This document shows, piece after piece, positions 6,160-15,145 of a DNA stretch of 48,862 nucleotides. The DNA lies in the NCBI RefSeq assembly GCF_030068445.1, contig NZ_JAQPOK010000130.1:1-48862 (forward strand). Direction: 5' to 3'. The position numbers and the translations under genes are program-made. Source of the DNA: Roseofilum halophilum BLCC-M91 (lineage in GTDB: Bacteria; Cyanobacteriota; Cyanobacteriia; Cyanobacteriales; Desertifilaceae). The notes below the pieces were generated by a model, which was not told the DNA's origin, did no database searches, and saw only the letters and a program-made list of their open reading frames with translations. Positions within the stretch are counted from its first letter, which is position 1; every line of letters begins with the position of its first letter.

Positions 6160-7884
6160 GTGAAACCGCGCTCAAGCTATTACGATTTAATTCCTTATCT
6201 GCGCCAAGAGTGGCAAACGATCGCCCAAGCTCTGTTTTGTACGCTTGTGTTTACCGGCTTTTGGCCGATTTTGGCCCAACTCGCGGGCGAGATCGCGGAG
6301 TTGATTAGCCAAGGTTTAGTGGTGGAAATTGCCCAAGTTGCGGCGATCGCGGCTGGGGTGTTTCTCTTGCGAGGCTTGGCACAATATGGGCAAGATGCTC
6401 TCATGGCTAAAGCCGCGTTTCTGATTGCCCGCGACTTACGGCAAGAAGTCTATCGCCATTTGCATCGCCTCAGTTTAGATTACTTTGAAACGGCCAAAAC
6501 CGGCGATTTATCCTATCGACTCACAGAAGATGTGGATCGTATTGGCGAAGCCATTAACAAGATTTTTCACCAGTTTCTGCCCAGCATTCTCCAGCTTATT
6601 GTCGTCATTGGCTACATGGTTTACATTAACTGGCAGCTTACCCTAGCCGTAGCTATTGTCGCCCCCTTAATGGCTCTTTTGGTGGGATGGTTTGGGGAAA
6701 AGTTGCTTCAGTATTCCCGCCGCAGCCAAAATCGAGTATCAGATTTGGCTTCTTTAATCTCCGAAGTTTTGGGAGGCATTCGTTTGGTGCAAGCCTTTGG
6801 TGCTGCTGATTATGAAGTCGAGCGCTTTAGTTTAGAAGCGGAACGCAATCGCCGCGCTAAGTATAATGCCGAACGATTGAAGGCGATTCAGTTTCCCGTG
6901 GTGGGTTTTCTAGAAGCCATGAGCATCATCTTCCTGTTGTTTTTGGGCGGATGGCAAATTCAACAGGGAAACTTGACCGGGAATGGCTTCTTGCGCTATG
7001 TAGTGGCAACGGCGATGCTGATCGATCCCATTTCCTTTGCCACCAGTAATTTTAATGAATTTAAGCAAGCCGAAGCCTCCGTAGACCGGGTATTTGAGTT
7101 AATGAAAATTGCGCCCCAGGTGGTGGAGAGTCCAGAGGCGATCGCCTTACCCAGAGTCGGGGGAACCGTAGAATACAACCAAGTTTATTTTGCCTACGAT
7201 CGCCACAAACCCGTCTTACAGGGTCTCAATTTTCAGGCCAAACCCGGCCAAGCGATCGCCCTCGTGGGGCCTTCAGGCGCAGGTAAAACCACCCTCGTCA
7301 ACCTGCTCCTACGATTTTATGATGTGCAGAGCGGTGAAATTCTCATTGATGGGGTCGATATTCGTAAAGTGACGTTAAACTCCCTGCGGCAACAAATCAG
7401 CATCGTACCCCAAGAAACGATCCTCTTTTCCGGTACAGTCGCCCAAAATATTGCCTTTGGTCAAAAAGACTTCGATCTTGGGCAAGTCGAAGAAGCGGCT
7501 AAAATTGCCAATGCTCACCAGTTTATCGAGCAACTGCCCGAAGGCTATCAGACTTGGATGGGAGAGCGAGGAATGACGTTATCGGGGGGACAACGGCAAC
7601 GGGTGGCGATCGCCCGTGCCGTCTATCTCAATCCTCGCATCTTAATTCTTGATGAAGCCACCTCTGCCCTAGACTCAGAATCAGAGAGCCTAGTACAAGA
7701 AGCCCTAGAGCGAGTCATGAACAATCGTACCGTCTTTATTATTGCCCACCGGTTAGCCACCGTGCGCCGAGCCGATCGCATCTTAGTGGTTGAACAAGGA
7801 CAAATTGTCGAGTCTGGAACCCATCAGGAACTCTTGGATAAAGGCGATCGCTATGCTCTTTTTCATGCACGCCAATTCAATTAA
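6160..7884 (+). CDS. ABC-type exporter, fused membrane and ATPase domains (MsbA-like)
   Basis: 574-residue half-transporter that would work as a homodimer in the cytoplasmic membrane, exporting lipids, peptides or drugs; the substrate cannot be read from sequence. GTG start with AAGAAAGG upstream. Residues about 15-300 hold six membrane helices of the type I exporter fold. The ATPase domain has Walker A GPSGAGKTT (about 365), the Q-loop segment SIVPQETILFSG, the signature LSGGQRQRVAIARA, Walker B ILILDEATSALD and the switch histidine in IIAHRLAT. All catalytic residues are intact and the length is typical. No accessory HlyD or TolC gene is adjacent. Upstream is the palindrome array; downstream, cytM converges. 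Confidence 0.93.
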   Translation: MKPRSSYYDLIPYLRQEWQTIAQALFCTLVFTGFWPILAQLAGEIAELISQGLVVEIAQVAAIAAGVFLLRGLAQYGQDALMAKAAFLIARDLRQEVYRHLHRLSLDYFETAKTGDLSYRLTEDVDRIGEAINKIFHQFLPSILQLIVVIGYMVYINWQLTLAVAIVAPLMALLVGWFGEKLLQYSRRSQNRVSDLASLISEVLGGIRLVQAFGAADYEVERFSLEAERNRRAKYNAERLKAIQFPVVGFLEAMSIIFLLFLGGWQIQQGNLTGNGFLRYVVATAMLIDPISFATSNFNEFKQAEASVDRVFELMKIAPQVVESPEAIALPRVGGTVEYNQVYFAYDRHKPVLQGLNFQAKPGQAIALVGPSGAGKTTLVNLLLRFYDVQSGEILIDGVDIRKVTLNSLRQQISIVPQETILFSGTVAQNIAFGQKDFDLGQVEEAAKIANAHQFIEQLPEGYQTWMGERGMTLSGGQRQRVAIARAVYLNPRILILDEATSALDSESESLVQEALERVMNNRTVFIIAHRLATVRRADRILVVEQGQIVESGTHQELLDKGDRYALFHARQFN

Positions 7885-7892
7885 TGTAGGTC

Positions 7893-7913
7893 ATGGGTAA
7901 TAGGTAATGGGTA
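7893..7913 (+). repeat. Heptamer tandem repeat after the ABC exporter
   Basis: ATGGGTA, ATAGGTA, ATGGGTA in tandem within the 65-base gap between the convergent ABC exporter and cytochrome genes. Same unit type as at 5454 and 10724. Confidence 0.65.
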
Positions 7914-7949
7914 ATTGTCGCTCTCCCTATCTCCCTCTTGCCTTACCCA

Positions 7950-8348
7950 CTACAGAGACTCTAGATAACTCAACAGATCCGCCATCACTTGGGGACTCGG
8001 CTGGAACTGGGGCATCGGGGGGGTTTTACCACTGATCACTTGTTCGACTAAACGGCGCTTCGACTTATGTTCCGATACTCCTTGCAAGCTTGGCCCCACT
8101 TTGCCCTTAGCTTCCAAACCATGACATCCGGCGCAATTCATTTGGAAAATCGCATGACCCTGAATGCGATCGCCTTCTAAGGCCAAGACTTCCCTCAAGT
8201 AGGGAGAGGGTTGATCCAAGTACCCAATGGTGAAGCCCAAAAGCCCCATAATCAAGACAACCAGCACCACCAAACCCCACAAGCGTTTACTCAAGAGGGG
8301 ATCGGAGTTAGGACGATCCAACGTTTTATCACTAAACTGTTTAACCAA
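7950..8348 (-). CDS. cytM: Membrane-anchored cytochrome c, probably cytochrome cM
   Basis: 132 residues. One N-terminal membrane anchor (about 23-44, LWGLVVLVVLIMGLLGFTIGY) is followed by a small class I cytochrome c domain. The haem motif is C72-A-G-C75-H76, and the likely axial methionine is M112 in TPPMPQF. The C-terminal PSPQVMADLLSYLESL helix completes the fold. Size, uncleaved anchor and the PPMP segment fit cytochrome cM, a low-abundance cyanobacterial cytochrome linked to respiration and the switch between photosynthetic and heterotrophic growth. The assigned start is a TTG; no ATG is available upstream of the anchor and no clear ribosome site is visible, so the first residues are uncertain. 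Another small class I cytochrome is the main alternative. Confidence 0.8.
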   Translation of the reverse strand: MVKQFSDKTLDRPNSDPLLSKRLWGLVVLVVLIMGLLGFTIGYLDQPSPYLREVLALEGDRIQGHAIFQMNCAGCHGLEAKGKVGPSLQGVSEHKSKRRLVEQVISGKTPPMPQFQPSPQVMADLLSYLESL

Positions 8349-8526
8349 TGGGTTTAAATGGAGAAGACGGTATTTGGAGAAATATGAATATTTAATAACA
8401 TACTAATAACATAACTTAAAATTTCACAACTCCCACAAAGGGTGGGTGTACTCAATTCTGGGTCTTCCGATTAAAATCTTGGATAAACCCGCCCCAAAGC
8501 GAGACCCGATCTAGTCAAACTCAAGA

Positions 8527-8640
8527 GAACACGCTAGGTTATATCTGTCTCTGAAGCGATCCACAAGGGCGATCGCCTATAAATTTAGGGCTACCCTTCC
8601 GAGTTCATGTGAAACCCGAAGTGTAACCCCCTAGCGGTTC
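8527..8640 (+). ncRNA. Structured leader RNA, candidate c-di-AMP (ydaO/yuaA-type) riboswitch
   Basis: A long-range stem joins GAAC(A)CGCTAGG (8527-8538) with CCTAGCGGTTC (8630-8640): 11 pairs and one bulge. Between them are a smaller hairpin (CTTC near 8596 with GAAG near 8618) and the string AGGGCTACCCTTCCGA. The CGCT/AGCG closing pairs, AGGG..CCCTTCCGA, and the later CCCGAA...TAACC before AGCG resemble, from memory, the 3' half of the ydaO motif. The GGGGGACCC segment expected in the 5' half is not clear. It ends 90 bases before a cation antiporter with an RCK domain, a usual target of c-di-AMP control. The class is tentative; the stem itself is seen directly. In the rest of the gap (8349-8526 and 8641-8730) I see only a small hairpin near 8707. 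Confidence 0.4.
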
Positions 8641-8730
8641 TTGCTTCCTGGATAGGAAGGAATCTATGCCGCCAGTAGGCTATTGACGTTTACGATGAAG
8701 ATACAACGCTGAACCAGCGCGATTTCGCTT

Positions 8731-10701
8731 ATGGAAGGATCTTTTGAAATTACCCTCCTGATTATTCTCACGGTGATGGCCGGGATTAGTGCCCAAGTGC
8801 TGGCGGATTTTCTGCGCGTACCGGCGATCGTCTTTCTGTTGCCCTTTGGGATTTTGTTAGGGCCAGATGGGTTGGGTTTAATTGACACTCAAATTTTAGG
8901 TATTGGTATTGAAGTGATTGTAGCCCTTTCGGTTGCCCTGATTTTGTTTGAAGGGGGACTGAATCTGGAGCTGCGTGATTTGGGCAAAGTGTCCGGAAGT
9001 CTGCGGAATCTGGTTACCATTGGTACTTTAATTACCTTGATTGGTGGGGGAATCTGTGCCCATTATTTGGCTGAATTTCCTTGGGGGCTTGCCTTTTTAT
9101 ATGCCTCGTTGGTCGTGGTGACGGGGCCGACGGTGATTTCTCCTTTACTAAAGCATGTGAAAGTGCAGCGCCCCGTGGCCGCCCTGTTGGAAGGAGAAGG
9201 GGTCTTAATTGACCCGGTGGGGGCGATTTTGGCGGTGGTGGTTCTGGATATTATCCTCAATGGGGATGCCGATCCCATCTCTATTATTAGCGGCTTGTTG
9301 TTGCGTCTGGGTATTGGGGGGGCGATCGGTGCTTTGGGGGGCTGGCTCCTGGGTTGGTTTCTCAAACGCAGTCAGTTTTTGTCAGAAGACTTAAAAAATT
9401 TAGTGGTTTTGGCTGGGTTGTTAGGCCTATTTGGTATTGCCCAAACCATCCGCTCCGAAGCGGGATTAATGGCTACCGTAGTCTCTGGGATTGTGTTGCG
9501 GGGGTCTTCCCTACCAGAGGAGCGCTTATTACGGCGGTTTAAGGGCCAATTAACTATGTTGGCGGTTTCAGTCCTCTTTATTCTTTTAGCCGCCGATTTA
9601 TCGATCGCCAGTATCTTTGCCCTAGGTTGGGGCAGTGTCTGGACAGTCTTGATGTTAATGTTCGTGATCCGACCCCTGAATATTTGGGTCTGCACCTGGC
9701 CAAGCGACATGAATTGGCGACAAAAGTTATTTTTGGGTTGGATCGGCCCCAGAGGGATTGTTTCAGCCTCCGTTGCTTCGTTATTCTCAATTTTATTGAC
9801 CCAACGGGGCATTAGTGGGGGAGATGCCATTAAAGCCTTGGTGTTTTTGACCATTATCATGACCGTCTTATGTCAAGGGCTAACGGCGGGATGGTTCGCC
9901 AACTTACTGCACATCACCTCCACCAAAGCCACGGGAGCAGTCATTGTCGGCATTAGTCCCTTGAGTCGCTTAATAGCGCGTTTATTTGAGGAACAAGGGG
10001 AGTCTGTGGTTCTGATCGATACAAATACGGAAGCCTGCCGTCAAGCGGAGGCCGAAGGGTTGCGAGTGTTTGTCAGTAGCGCCCTCGATACGGCAGTTTT
10101 GGAGGAAGCGGGACTCGCTTCCATGGGGACATTTTTGGCCATGACCAATAATGGTGAGGTGAATTTTGTCTTGGCTCAACGGGCGGTAGAAGAGTTCGAT
10201 CCCCCCAGGGTGTATGCGGTTTTTCCCCGTGATTCCCAAGGACAGCAACATTCTAAGAGTCCCCAGAAAATTGCCCAGGCGTTTATTCCCCATTTACCGA
10301 TTAAGATTTGGAATCAGTATGTGGATGAGGGGAAGGTGAAGTTGGGGGTTACTACCCTGAAGGCAGAAGGGTTAGGGTTTCAACAAGCCCATTTACAAGC
10401 GCTGATCCGGGCTGGGGAGTTGGTTCCCATTTTGTTCTCTAGGGATGGACGCTTGGAAGTGATGCCAGCTTCACAAGAGTGGCGCAGTGGCGATCTGATT
10501 ATTTATTTGCTCCACGATCCCAGACCTGCTCTGTTGAAACGTTTGTCAGGGGCTTCCCAGGCAAAGCGATTATCGGTGGAGCGCTTGCCGGAAGTGGAGG
10601 AAATCCCCCTGACGAAAAAGGAACCGGAAAAGATTTTAGGTGCTGTCCCGGCTGAATCGAAACCGGAGCAGGTTGCAGAGACTAAGGCTAAGGTGGGATA
10701 G
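8731..10701 (+). CDS. Cation/proton antiporter (NhaP-type) with C-terminal RCK/TrkA domains
   Basis: 656 residues. The first 390 or so form about 12 membrane helices of the CPA1 exchanger fold, with the ion-site segments TGPTVISPLLK and EGEGVLIDPVGA (Asp in the second). Residues about 400-515 form a Rossmann-type RCK/TrkA-N domain (VIVGISPLSRLIARLFEEQGESVVLIDT), and residues about 525-605 a TrkA-C-like domain that binds small regulators. The last 45 residues are charged and disordered. Expected role: exchange of Na+ or K+ for H+ at the cytoplasmic or thylakoid membrane, in salt and pH balance. ATG start; no strong ribosome site. The structured RNA at 8527-8640 lies in its leader and could control it. 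Na+ versus K+ preference cannot be told. Confidence 0.92.
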   Translation: MEGSFEITLLIILTVMAGISAQVLADFLRVPAIVFLLPFGILLGPDGLGLIDTQILGIGIEVIVALSVALILFEGGLNLELRDLGKVSGSLRNLVTIGTLITLIGGGICAHYLAEFPWGLAFLYASLVVVTGPTVISPLLKHVKVQRPVAALLEGEGVLIDPVGAILAVVVLDIILNGDADPISIISGLLLRLGIGGAIGALGGWLLGWFLKRSQFLSEDLKNLVVLAGLLGLFGIAQTIRSEAGLMATVVSGIVLRGSSLPEERLLRRFKGQLTMLAVSVLFILLAADLSIASIFALGWGSVWTVLMLMFVIRPLNIWVCTWPSDMNWRQKLFLGWIGPRGIVSASVASLFSILLTQRGISGGDAIKALVFLTIIMTVLCQGLTAGWFANLLHITSTKATGAVIVGISPLSRLIARLFEEQGESVVLIDTNTEACRQAEAEGLRVFVSSALDTAVLEEAGLASMGTFLAMTNNGEVNFVLAQRAVEEFDPPRVYAVFPRDSQGQQHSKSPQKIAQAFIPHLPIKIWNQYVDEGKVKLGVTTLKAEGLGFQQAHLQALIRAGELVPILFSRDGRLEVMPASQEWRSGDLIIYLLHDPRPALLKRLSGASQAKRLSVERLPEVEEIPLTKKEPEKILGAVPAESKPEQVAETKAKVG

Positions 10702-10723
10702 GGATGGAGAGGATGGGGAGAAA

Positions 10724-10760
10724 TGACCCATTACCCATTACCGGTTACCGCGCGAAGCGC
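10724..10760 (-). repeat. Composite repeat, inverted relative to 5439-5467
   Basis: ATGACCCATTACCCATTACC followed by CCGCGCGAAGCGC (10748-10760) is the reverse complement of the GC-rich palindrome plus ATGGGTA heptamers at 5439-5467. It lies just after the antiporter gene. Confidence 0.7.
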
Positions 10761-10912
10761 CCTAATGTCAAGAATCATAACGGTTTTATCGATGAATTAT
10801 TAAATATTTTTTCAGGAATATACCAGCTCTGAGAAGGTTAGGGTTCAATAGAGATAGTAAGGAATTTACACGAACAAAGGATTGGGCCCATTGCACGTAA
10901 GGACTTAAGGCT

Positions 10913-11197
10913 ATGAAACGACCTTCACAACTCACGCGGTTGATCTGGGATTTTTATCGCGAAAATCAAGGGGAATTAAGGTGTTTGCTCCCTTTGGCTC
11001 GATGTCAAGTGTTTAGACGGTGGGGGGTGTTACATATTCGCTGTTTTAATCGGGAGATGGCGGATAAGATCGCTAAGGTCTATGCTTTGATTCGTGAACC
11101 GGTGATCCAATTGAGGTTAGCCCACACGATTAAAATTCAAGTGGATCAGCGATCTATCGCGGTGGTTGATGTGCCTTCGGGAGAGTTAATTGCTTGA
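10913..11197 (+). CDS. Small conserved-looking protein of unknown function
   Basis: 94 residues, ATG start with AAGG six bases upstream. Basic N-terminus (MKRPSQLTRLIWDFYRENQG), then alternating hydrophobic segments that look like a small alpha/beta fold (RRWGVLHIRCFNREMADKI, RLAHTIKIQVDQRSIAVV). There are no membrane segments, no metal motif, and two cysteines not in a motif. I do not recognise the family. The gene stands 36 bases before the large GH2-like gene on the same strand and could be co-transcribed with it, but a dispersed repeat lies between them. Codon use and ribosome site favour a real gene. Confidence 0.7.
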   Translation: MKRPSQLTRLIWDFYRENQGELRCLLPLARCQVFRRWGVLHIRCFNREMADKIAKVYALIREPVIQLRLAHTIKIQVDQRSIAVVDVPSGELIA

Positions 11198-11199
11198 GT

Positions 11200-11221
11200 T
11201 TTCGGCTGTTGCCGACATGAA
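11200..11221 (+). repeat. Third copy of the TTTCGGC...GACATGAA dispersed unit
   Basis: TTTCGGC, then TGTTGCCGAC and ATGAA, with TCGGC pairing to GCCGA around a TGTT loop. It matches the first part of the unit at 1714-1740 but lacks the heptamer tail. Confidence 0.6.
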
Positions 11222-11233
11222 TAGGCTGAGTTA

Positions 11234-14200
11234 ATGGTGGGAAAATGGATAGGCTGGTTTCTTGGATTTAGTTTAGGGGCGATCGCCGTTATCGGATTGA
11301 GTTTAATTCCGCAAACGGCTCCCCAGACTCCGATCGCTCATTGTGGAACCATTCAGGTGACGAGCTATCCTCCCTTAACTGAAGTTCCTGAAAATGGCGA
11401 TCGCCCCAGGGATGCCCAGCCTTATCGCCCTCAACTATACCTGAATGGGGTTTGGGACTTTCAACCGGCGATCGCGACTTCTCCCACTCCCCCCCAAAGT
11501 AATTGGGGCAAAATTCGCGTTCCTGGGGACTGGCGGCGGGAAAATGCCAAATCAGTCCCCGGTATCCTTTCCCGTGGCACAGGCAATCCTTGGAGGGGCT
11601 TTAACGGAGAAACTTTAGCCCAGGCTTGGTATCAAAAACAGGTCAATATTCCTCCTGAGTGGCAAGGACGCAGAATTCTCCTCAGTTTGGAACGGGTTAG
11701 CACGGATGCTAATTTGTATGTTAATAATCAAGCTTGTGGTGCAGTCAATTGGCCCTATGGTGCTGTGGATATCACTTCAGTTGTTAATCCTGGACAAAAT
11801 AATAATCTCAGTTTATTGGTTCGTTCCATTCCAGATGATGATAAAACTGTGATTATGGGGCCCAATGAAATTTACACCACCGAGGCCAAATTAGCTGCTC
11901 GTGGTTTGATTGGCGAAGTGAGATTGTTAAGTATTCCTCAAGGTGCATTTATTAGCGATGTCTTCGTGCAGCCTTCAACTCGAAAGAAACAAGTCACAGT
12001 TGATGTTGAACTCACGGATATTACCCAAGCGGGTTCAGTGGAGATTACAGCGACAATGCTCGATGAACAGGGAAAGATAGAGCGAGAATTTACAACGACA
12101 CAAAATGTTAAATCCCAATCTGTGCAAACTCTAAACTTAACCTGGAATTGGGACAACCCTCGATTATGGGATGTGGAACAGCCAAATTTATATACTCTGC
12201 GATTGCAAGTGAAGGGAGAAGGAATTGAAGATACCTACGATCAATCATTTGGGTTCCGAGAATTTTGGATTGAAGGCAAAAAGTTTTACTTAAATGGGAC
12301 AGAAATACGCCTACGTCCTGTTTATCATAATGATAATTGGCAAGGTTGGGCGGTCGGTATCCCAGAAGTTATGGATAACATGATTGAGGGATATCAAGAA
12401 TCGGGTTTTAATATCGCTGAAGTTTGGCCCTGGAATCATGATGAACGGGGGCGATGGCATTTTCGTGAGTTGTTCTCGGAACGGGCTGATTTGAAAGGAT
12501 TTCCGATTATGGCTCCTGCTTTAGATGCAGGGATTAGTGGCTATGCTTTGAAGTGGCGTAAACCAGAAGGTAAAAGACTCTGGGAATCTAGGATGGTGAC
12601 TGAATTACGTCGATATCGCAATCATCCTTCGATTTTAATGTGGGCGAATAGTCCGAATTTTTTTGCCCCTAAAGGGGACGATCAAAATCCTCGAAGACTC
12701 GGTAAACGTAAGGTAGAAGGAACGCTAGGTCAAAAATGGGATAGACGCTGGAGAGAGCGTAAAACTATTGGTGAAGATGTGGTCAAAACGATTAAAGAGT
12801 ATGACCGGACTCGACCGGTTTTGATTCATAATGGAGCGGCGATCGGGGATGTGTATGCGCTCAATTCTTATCTGAATTTAATTCCTCTACAAGAGCGAGA
12901 AGAATGGCTCTCGAATTGGGTTGAAGAGGGGGATATGCCTTATATGGTGGTGGAGTTTGGGACTCCTTTGCATGGGGTGATGATGCGCGGAAGATATGGA
13001 TTGTTAGAGGGGTCAGAGTTTGAACCGTTGATGACGGAATATAGTGCCATTTATTTGGGCAAGAAAGCCTATGATTTAGAAACTTCTGCTTATCGTTCTC
13101 AAATTCGCCAGAAATTTGTTAAAGATCAGGTTTATGAGAGTTGGCACTTTAACCCAGAATTGGATTTTGCACCAGCGTTTCAGGAACTGCAATCTTTGTT
13201 TAGTTCCCACACTTGGCGCAGTTGGAGAATTTGGGGAATTACTGGGGGAATGATTCCTTGGCATGATGGCCATGGTTGGCAAGTTTCTGAAGAGGGCAAG
13301 GAAAGGGTTTCTTGGGGGGCTTTTGAGTCGGGCGATCGCGGAGTTTATCTAGAAAAAATTCCCAAGTATTTCCAGAGTTATTTTCAATCTCCTGGTTTTA
13401 ACATTTATCCCGGAGGTGAAGCAATTTTGGCCAATAATGGCCCGACTTTGGCCTGGATTGCTGGGGAATCGGGGAATTTTGTCTCAAAGGATCGTAGTTA
13501 TGAGGGACAGAGTGTTCTGAAGAAGCAAGTGGTGCTGATTAATGATACCCGCGAGTCGAAATTCTTTTCTTTTGAATGGGAAGTTAAGGTGGGTAATAGG
13601 GTGGTGGAAAGTGGGGAAAATCAAGGACAGATCGCCTCGGCGAAAACGCTGTTTTTCCCGATTGAGGTGACTTTACCGAGGGTCGAGGGGAAAGTGGATG
13701 GAGCGATCGCGTTGCAAGCTCAGGTGGGGAGCGATCGCCATCAAGACAAGTTTGAGTTTCGGGTGTTTTCCGGGTCTTCTGAGCAAAATTTACCACAGAT
13801 CGCCATCTTCGATCCGGTGGGAAAAACCACGCAGATGCTGACAGGGTTGGGTTATCGGGTAACGCCTTGGGATGGTTTCCAGACTTCTGACTTAGTGGCG
13901 ATCGCCAGAGAAGCCTTATCCACACAGGCAGAGTCCACGCTTAAGGAACTATTAGCCCAATTAGAACCCTTTGTTGAGAAGGGGGGAAGAGTTATGATCT
14001 TTACCCAAAATCCTCAATGGATTCACGGTACTCTAGGGTTCCGTGTCGCTCCCCATCTGAGTCGTCGAGTGTTTCCGCTTCAAGAGAATCATCCCCTGCT
14101 GCAAGGGTTGGATAGCATGGATTTGCGGGACTGGAGAGGGGAGAGTACCCTAGTTGAGGCTTATCCCGATACAACGAAGACGGAGATTAAGCGCAGTCCC

Positions 14201-15145
14201 CCCCGTAACTTGCCTTGGTATGGTTGGCATTGGGGGAATCAGGGAGTGGTCAGTAGTGCATCCCTAGAAAAACCCCATCGCAGTTCTTGGCGACCGATTT
14301 TAGAGTCTGAGTTTGATTTAGCCTATAGTCCCTTGATGGAGTTAGACTATGGCCGAGGTCGTGTGATTTTGACGACTCTCGATTTTGAGGATGGGGTGAA
14401 GTCCGATCCAGCCGCTCGCAAGTTGTTACATCAGGCGATCGCCTATGCTGCTCAGGCTCCCCTATCTCCCAAAGCCCAACGGGTGGTTTTTATCGGGACT
14501 GATGCTCAGGCGCAACAATTAGACCAGTTGGGGGTAATGTATCAACGGTCAAATCAGCTCACTCCAGATGTAGATTTAGCCATTATTGGCTCGCAGGTGA
14601 GCTTAGAGGATGGCGCTATTCGTGAGTATTTACAGCAAGGGGGACGGCTATTTTTCTTGTCCAGAACCCCCCAGTCACCGAGGATTTTAGATCTAGAAAT
14701 TGCCAATCAACCCCAGTTTTCCGGGTCTTTAGCGGTTCCCTCTTGGCCAGAAGCAGGTGGGTTAAGTGCATCGGATTTGCGATCGCGCACGGACTATTCA
14801 GCCAATTTAATTTCGTCTGGTGGTGAAATCAGTAGTGATGGGTTATTCAGTCGAGTGCAAATGGGTACAGGAGTTGCCATTTTTTGTCAACTCGATCCCC
14901 AAGGGTTGAATGCGGATCGGTTCACCTATTTTCGCTATACACGCTGGCGACACACCAGGGCAATCAGCCAAATTTTAGCCAATTTAGGGGCGAGTTTCCG
15001 AGCGGATGGGGCACTATTTGCCAATCTGCAAAAACCACCTAAACGGGTGCATTTATCGGAACCAGTAGACAGTGAGTTTTACCATCCTGACTATCGAACG
15101 GATTTTGAGTTGGGAGATGACCCTTACCGCTATTCTTTATGGTAA
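11234..15145 (+). CDS. Large exported GH2-like protein with C-terminal GATase-like region; acid/base Glu missing
   Basis: 1303 residues. Residues 5-25 form a signal or membrane anchor. About 65-215 is a GH2 sugar-binding jelly-roll (GVWDFQPA, YQKQVNIP), about 225-345 an Ig-like sandwich, and about 345-700 a TIM barrel resembling beta-galactosidase/glucuronidase. The nucleophile is plausible at E574 (MVVEFGTP). The usual acid/base motif W-S-x-G-N-E after NHPS (463-466) reads W470-ANSP-N475-F476, so the catalytic Glu is replaced by Phe. Residues about 845-1170 resemble the GATase/trimerisation domain found after some glycosidase barrels (LPQIAIFDP, GGRVMIFTQNP). It may be a non-classical glycosidase, a lyase or a carbohydrate-binding protein acting on surface polysaccharide. 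Its 3' end overlaps the next, convergent glycosyltransferase by 16 bases. Confidence 0.82.
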   Translation: MVGKWIGWFLGFSLGAIAVIGLSLIPQTAPQTPIAHCGTIQVTSYPPLTEVPENGDRPRDAQPYRPQLYLNGVWDFQPAIATSPTPPQSNWGKIRVPGDWRRENAKSVPGILSRGTGNPWRGFNGETLAQAWYQKQVNIPPEWQGRRILLSLERVSTDANLYVNNQACGAVNWPYGAVDITSVVNPGQNNNLSLLVRSIPDDDKTVIMGPNEIYTTEAKLAARGLIGEVRLLSIPQGAFISDVFVQPSTRKKQVTVDVELTDITQAGSVEITATMLDEQGKIEREFTTTQNVKSQSVQTLNLTWNWDNPRLWDVEQPNLYTLRLQVKGEGIEDTYDQSFGFREFWIEGKKFYLNGTEIRLRPVYHNDNWQGWAVGIPEVMDNMIEGYQESGFNIAEVWPWNHDERGRWHFRELFSERADLKGFPIMAPALDAGISGYALKWRKPEGKRLWESRMVTELRRYRNHPSILMWANSPNFFAPKGDDQNPRRLGKRKVEGTLGQKWDRRWRERKTIGEDVVKTIKEYDRTRPVLIHNGAAIGDVYALNSYLNLIPLQEREEWLSNWVEEGDMPYMVVEFGTPLHGVMMRGRYGLLEGSEFEPLMTEYSAIYLGKKAYDLETSAYRSQIRQKFVKDQVYESWHFNPELDFAPAFQELQSLFSSHTWRSWRIWGITGGMIPWHDGHGWQVSEEGKERVSWGAFESGDRGVYLEKIPKYFQSYFQSPGFNIYPGGEAILANNGPTLAWIAGESGNFVSKDRSYEGQSVLKKQVVLINDTRESKFFSFEWEVKVGNRVVESGENQGQIASAKTLFFPIEVTLPRVEGKVDGAIALQAQVGSDRHQDKFEFRVFSGSSEQNLPQIAIFDPVGKTTQMLTGLGYRVTPWDGFQTSDLVAIAREALSTQAESTLKELLAQLEPFVEKGGRVMIFTQNPQWIHGTLGFRVAPHLSRRVFPLQENHPLLQGLDSMDLRDWRGESTLVEAYPDTTKTEIKRSPPRNLPWYGWHWGNQGVVSSASLEKPHRSSWRPILESEFDLAYSPLMELDYGRGRVILTTLDFEDGVKSDPAARKLLHQAIAYAAQAPLSPKAQRVVFIGTDAQAQQLDQLGVMYQRSNQLTPDVDLAIIGSQVSLEDGAIREYLQQGGRLFFLSRTPQSPRILDLEIANQPQFSGSLAVPSWPEAGGLSASDLRSRTDYSANLISSGGEISSDGLFSRVQMGTGVAIFCQLDPQGLNADRFTYFRYTRWRHTRAISQILANLGASFRADGALFANLQKPPKRVHLSEPVDSEFYHPDYRTDFELGDDPYRYSLW

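Noticed and set aside
9372-9860. 162-residue antisense frame inside the antiporter gene
   Set aside because: Opposite-strand shadow of a clear membrane protein gene; low-complexity composition and no start signals.
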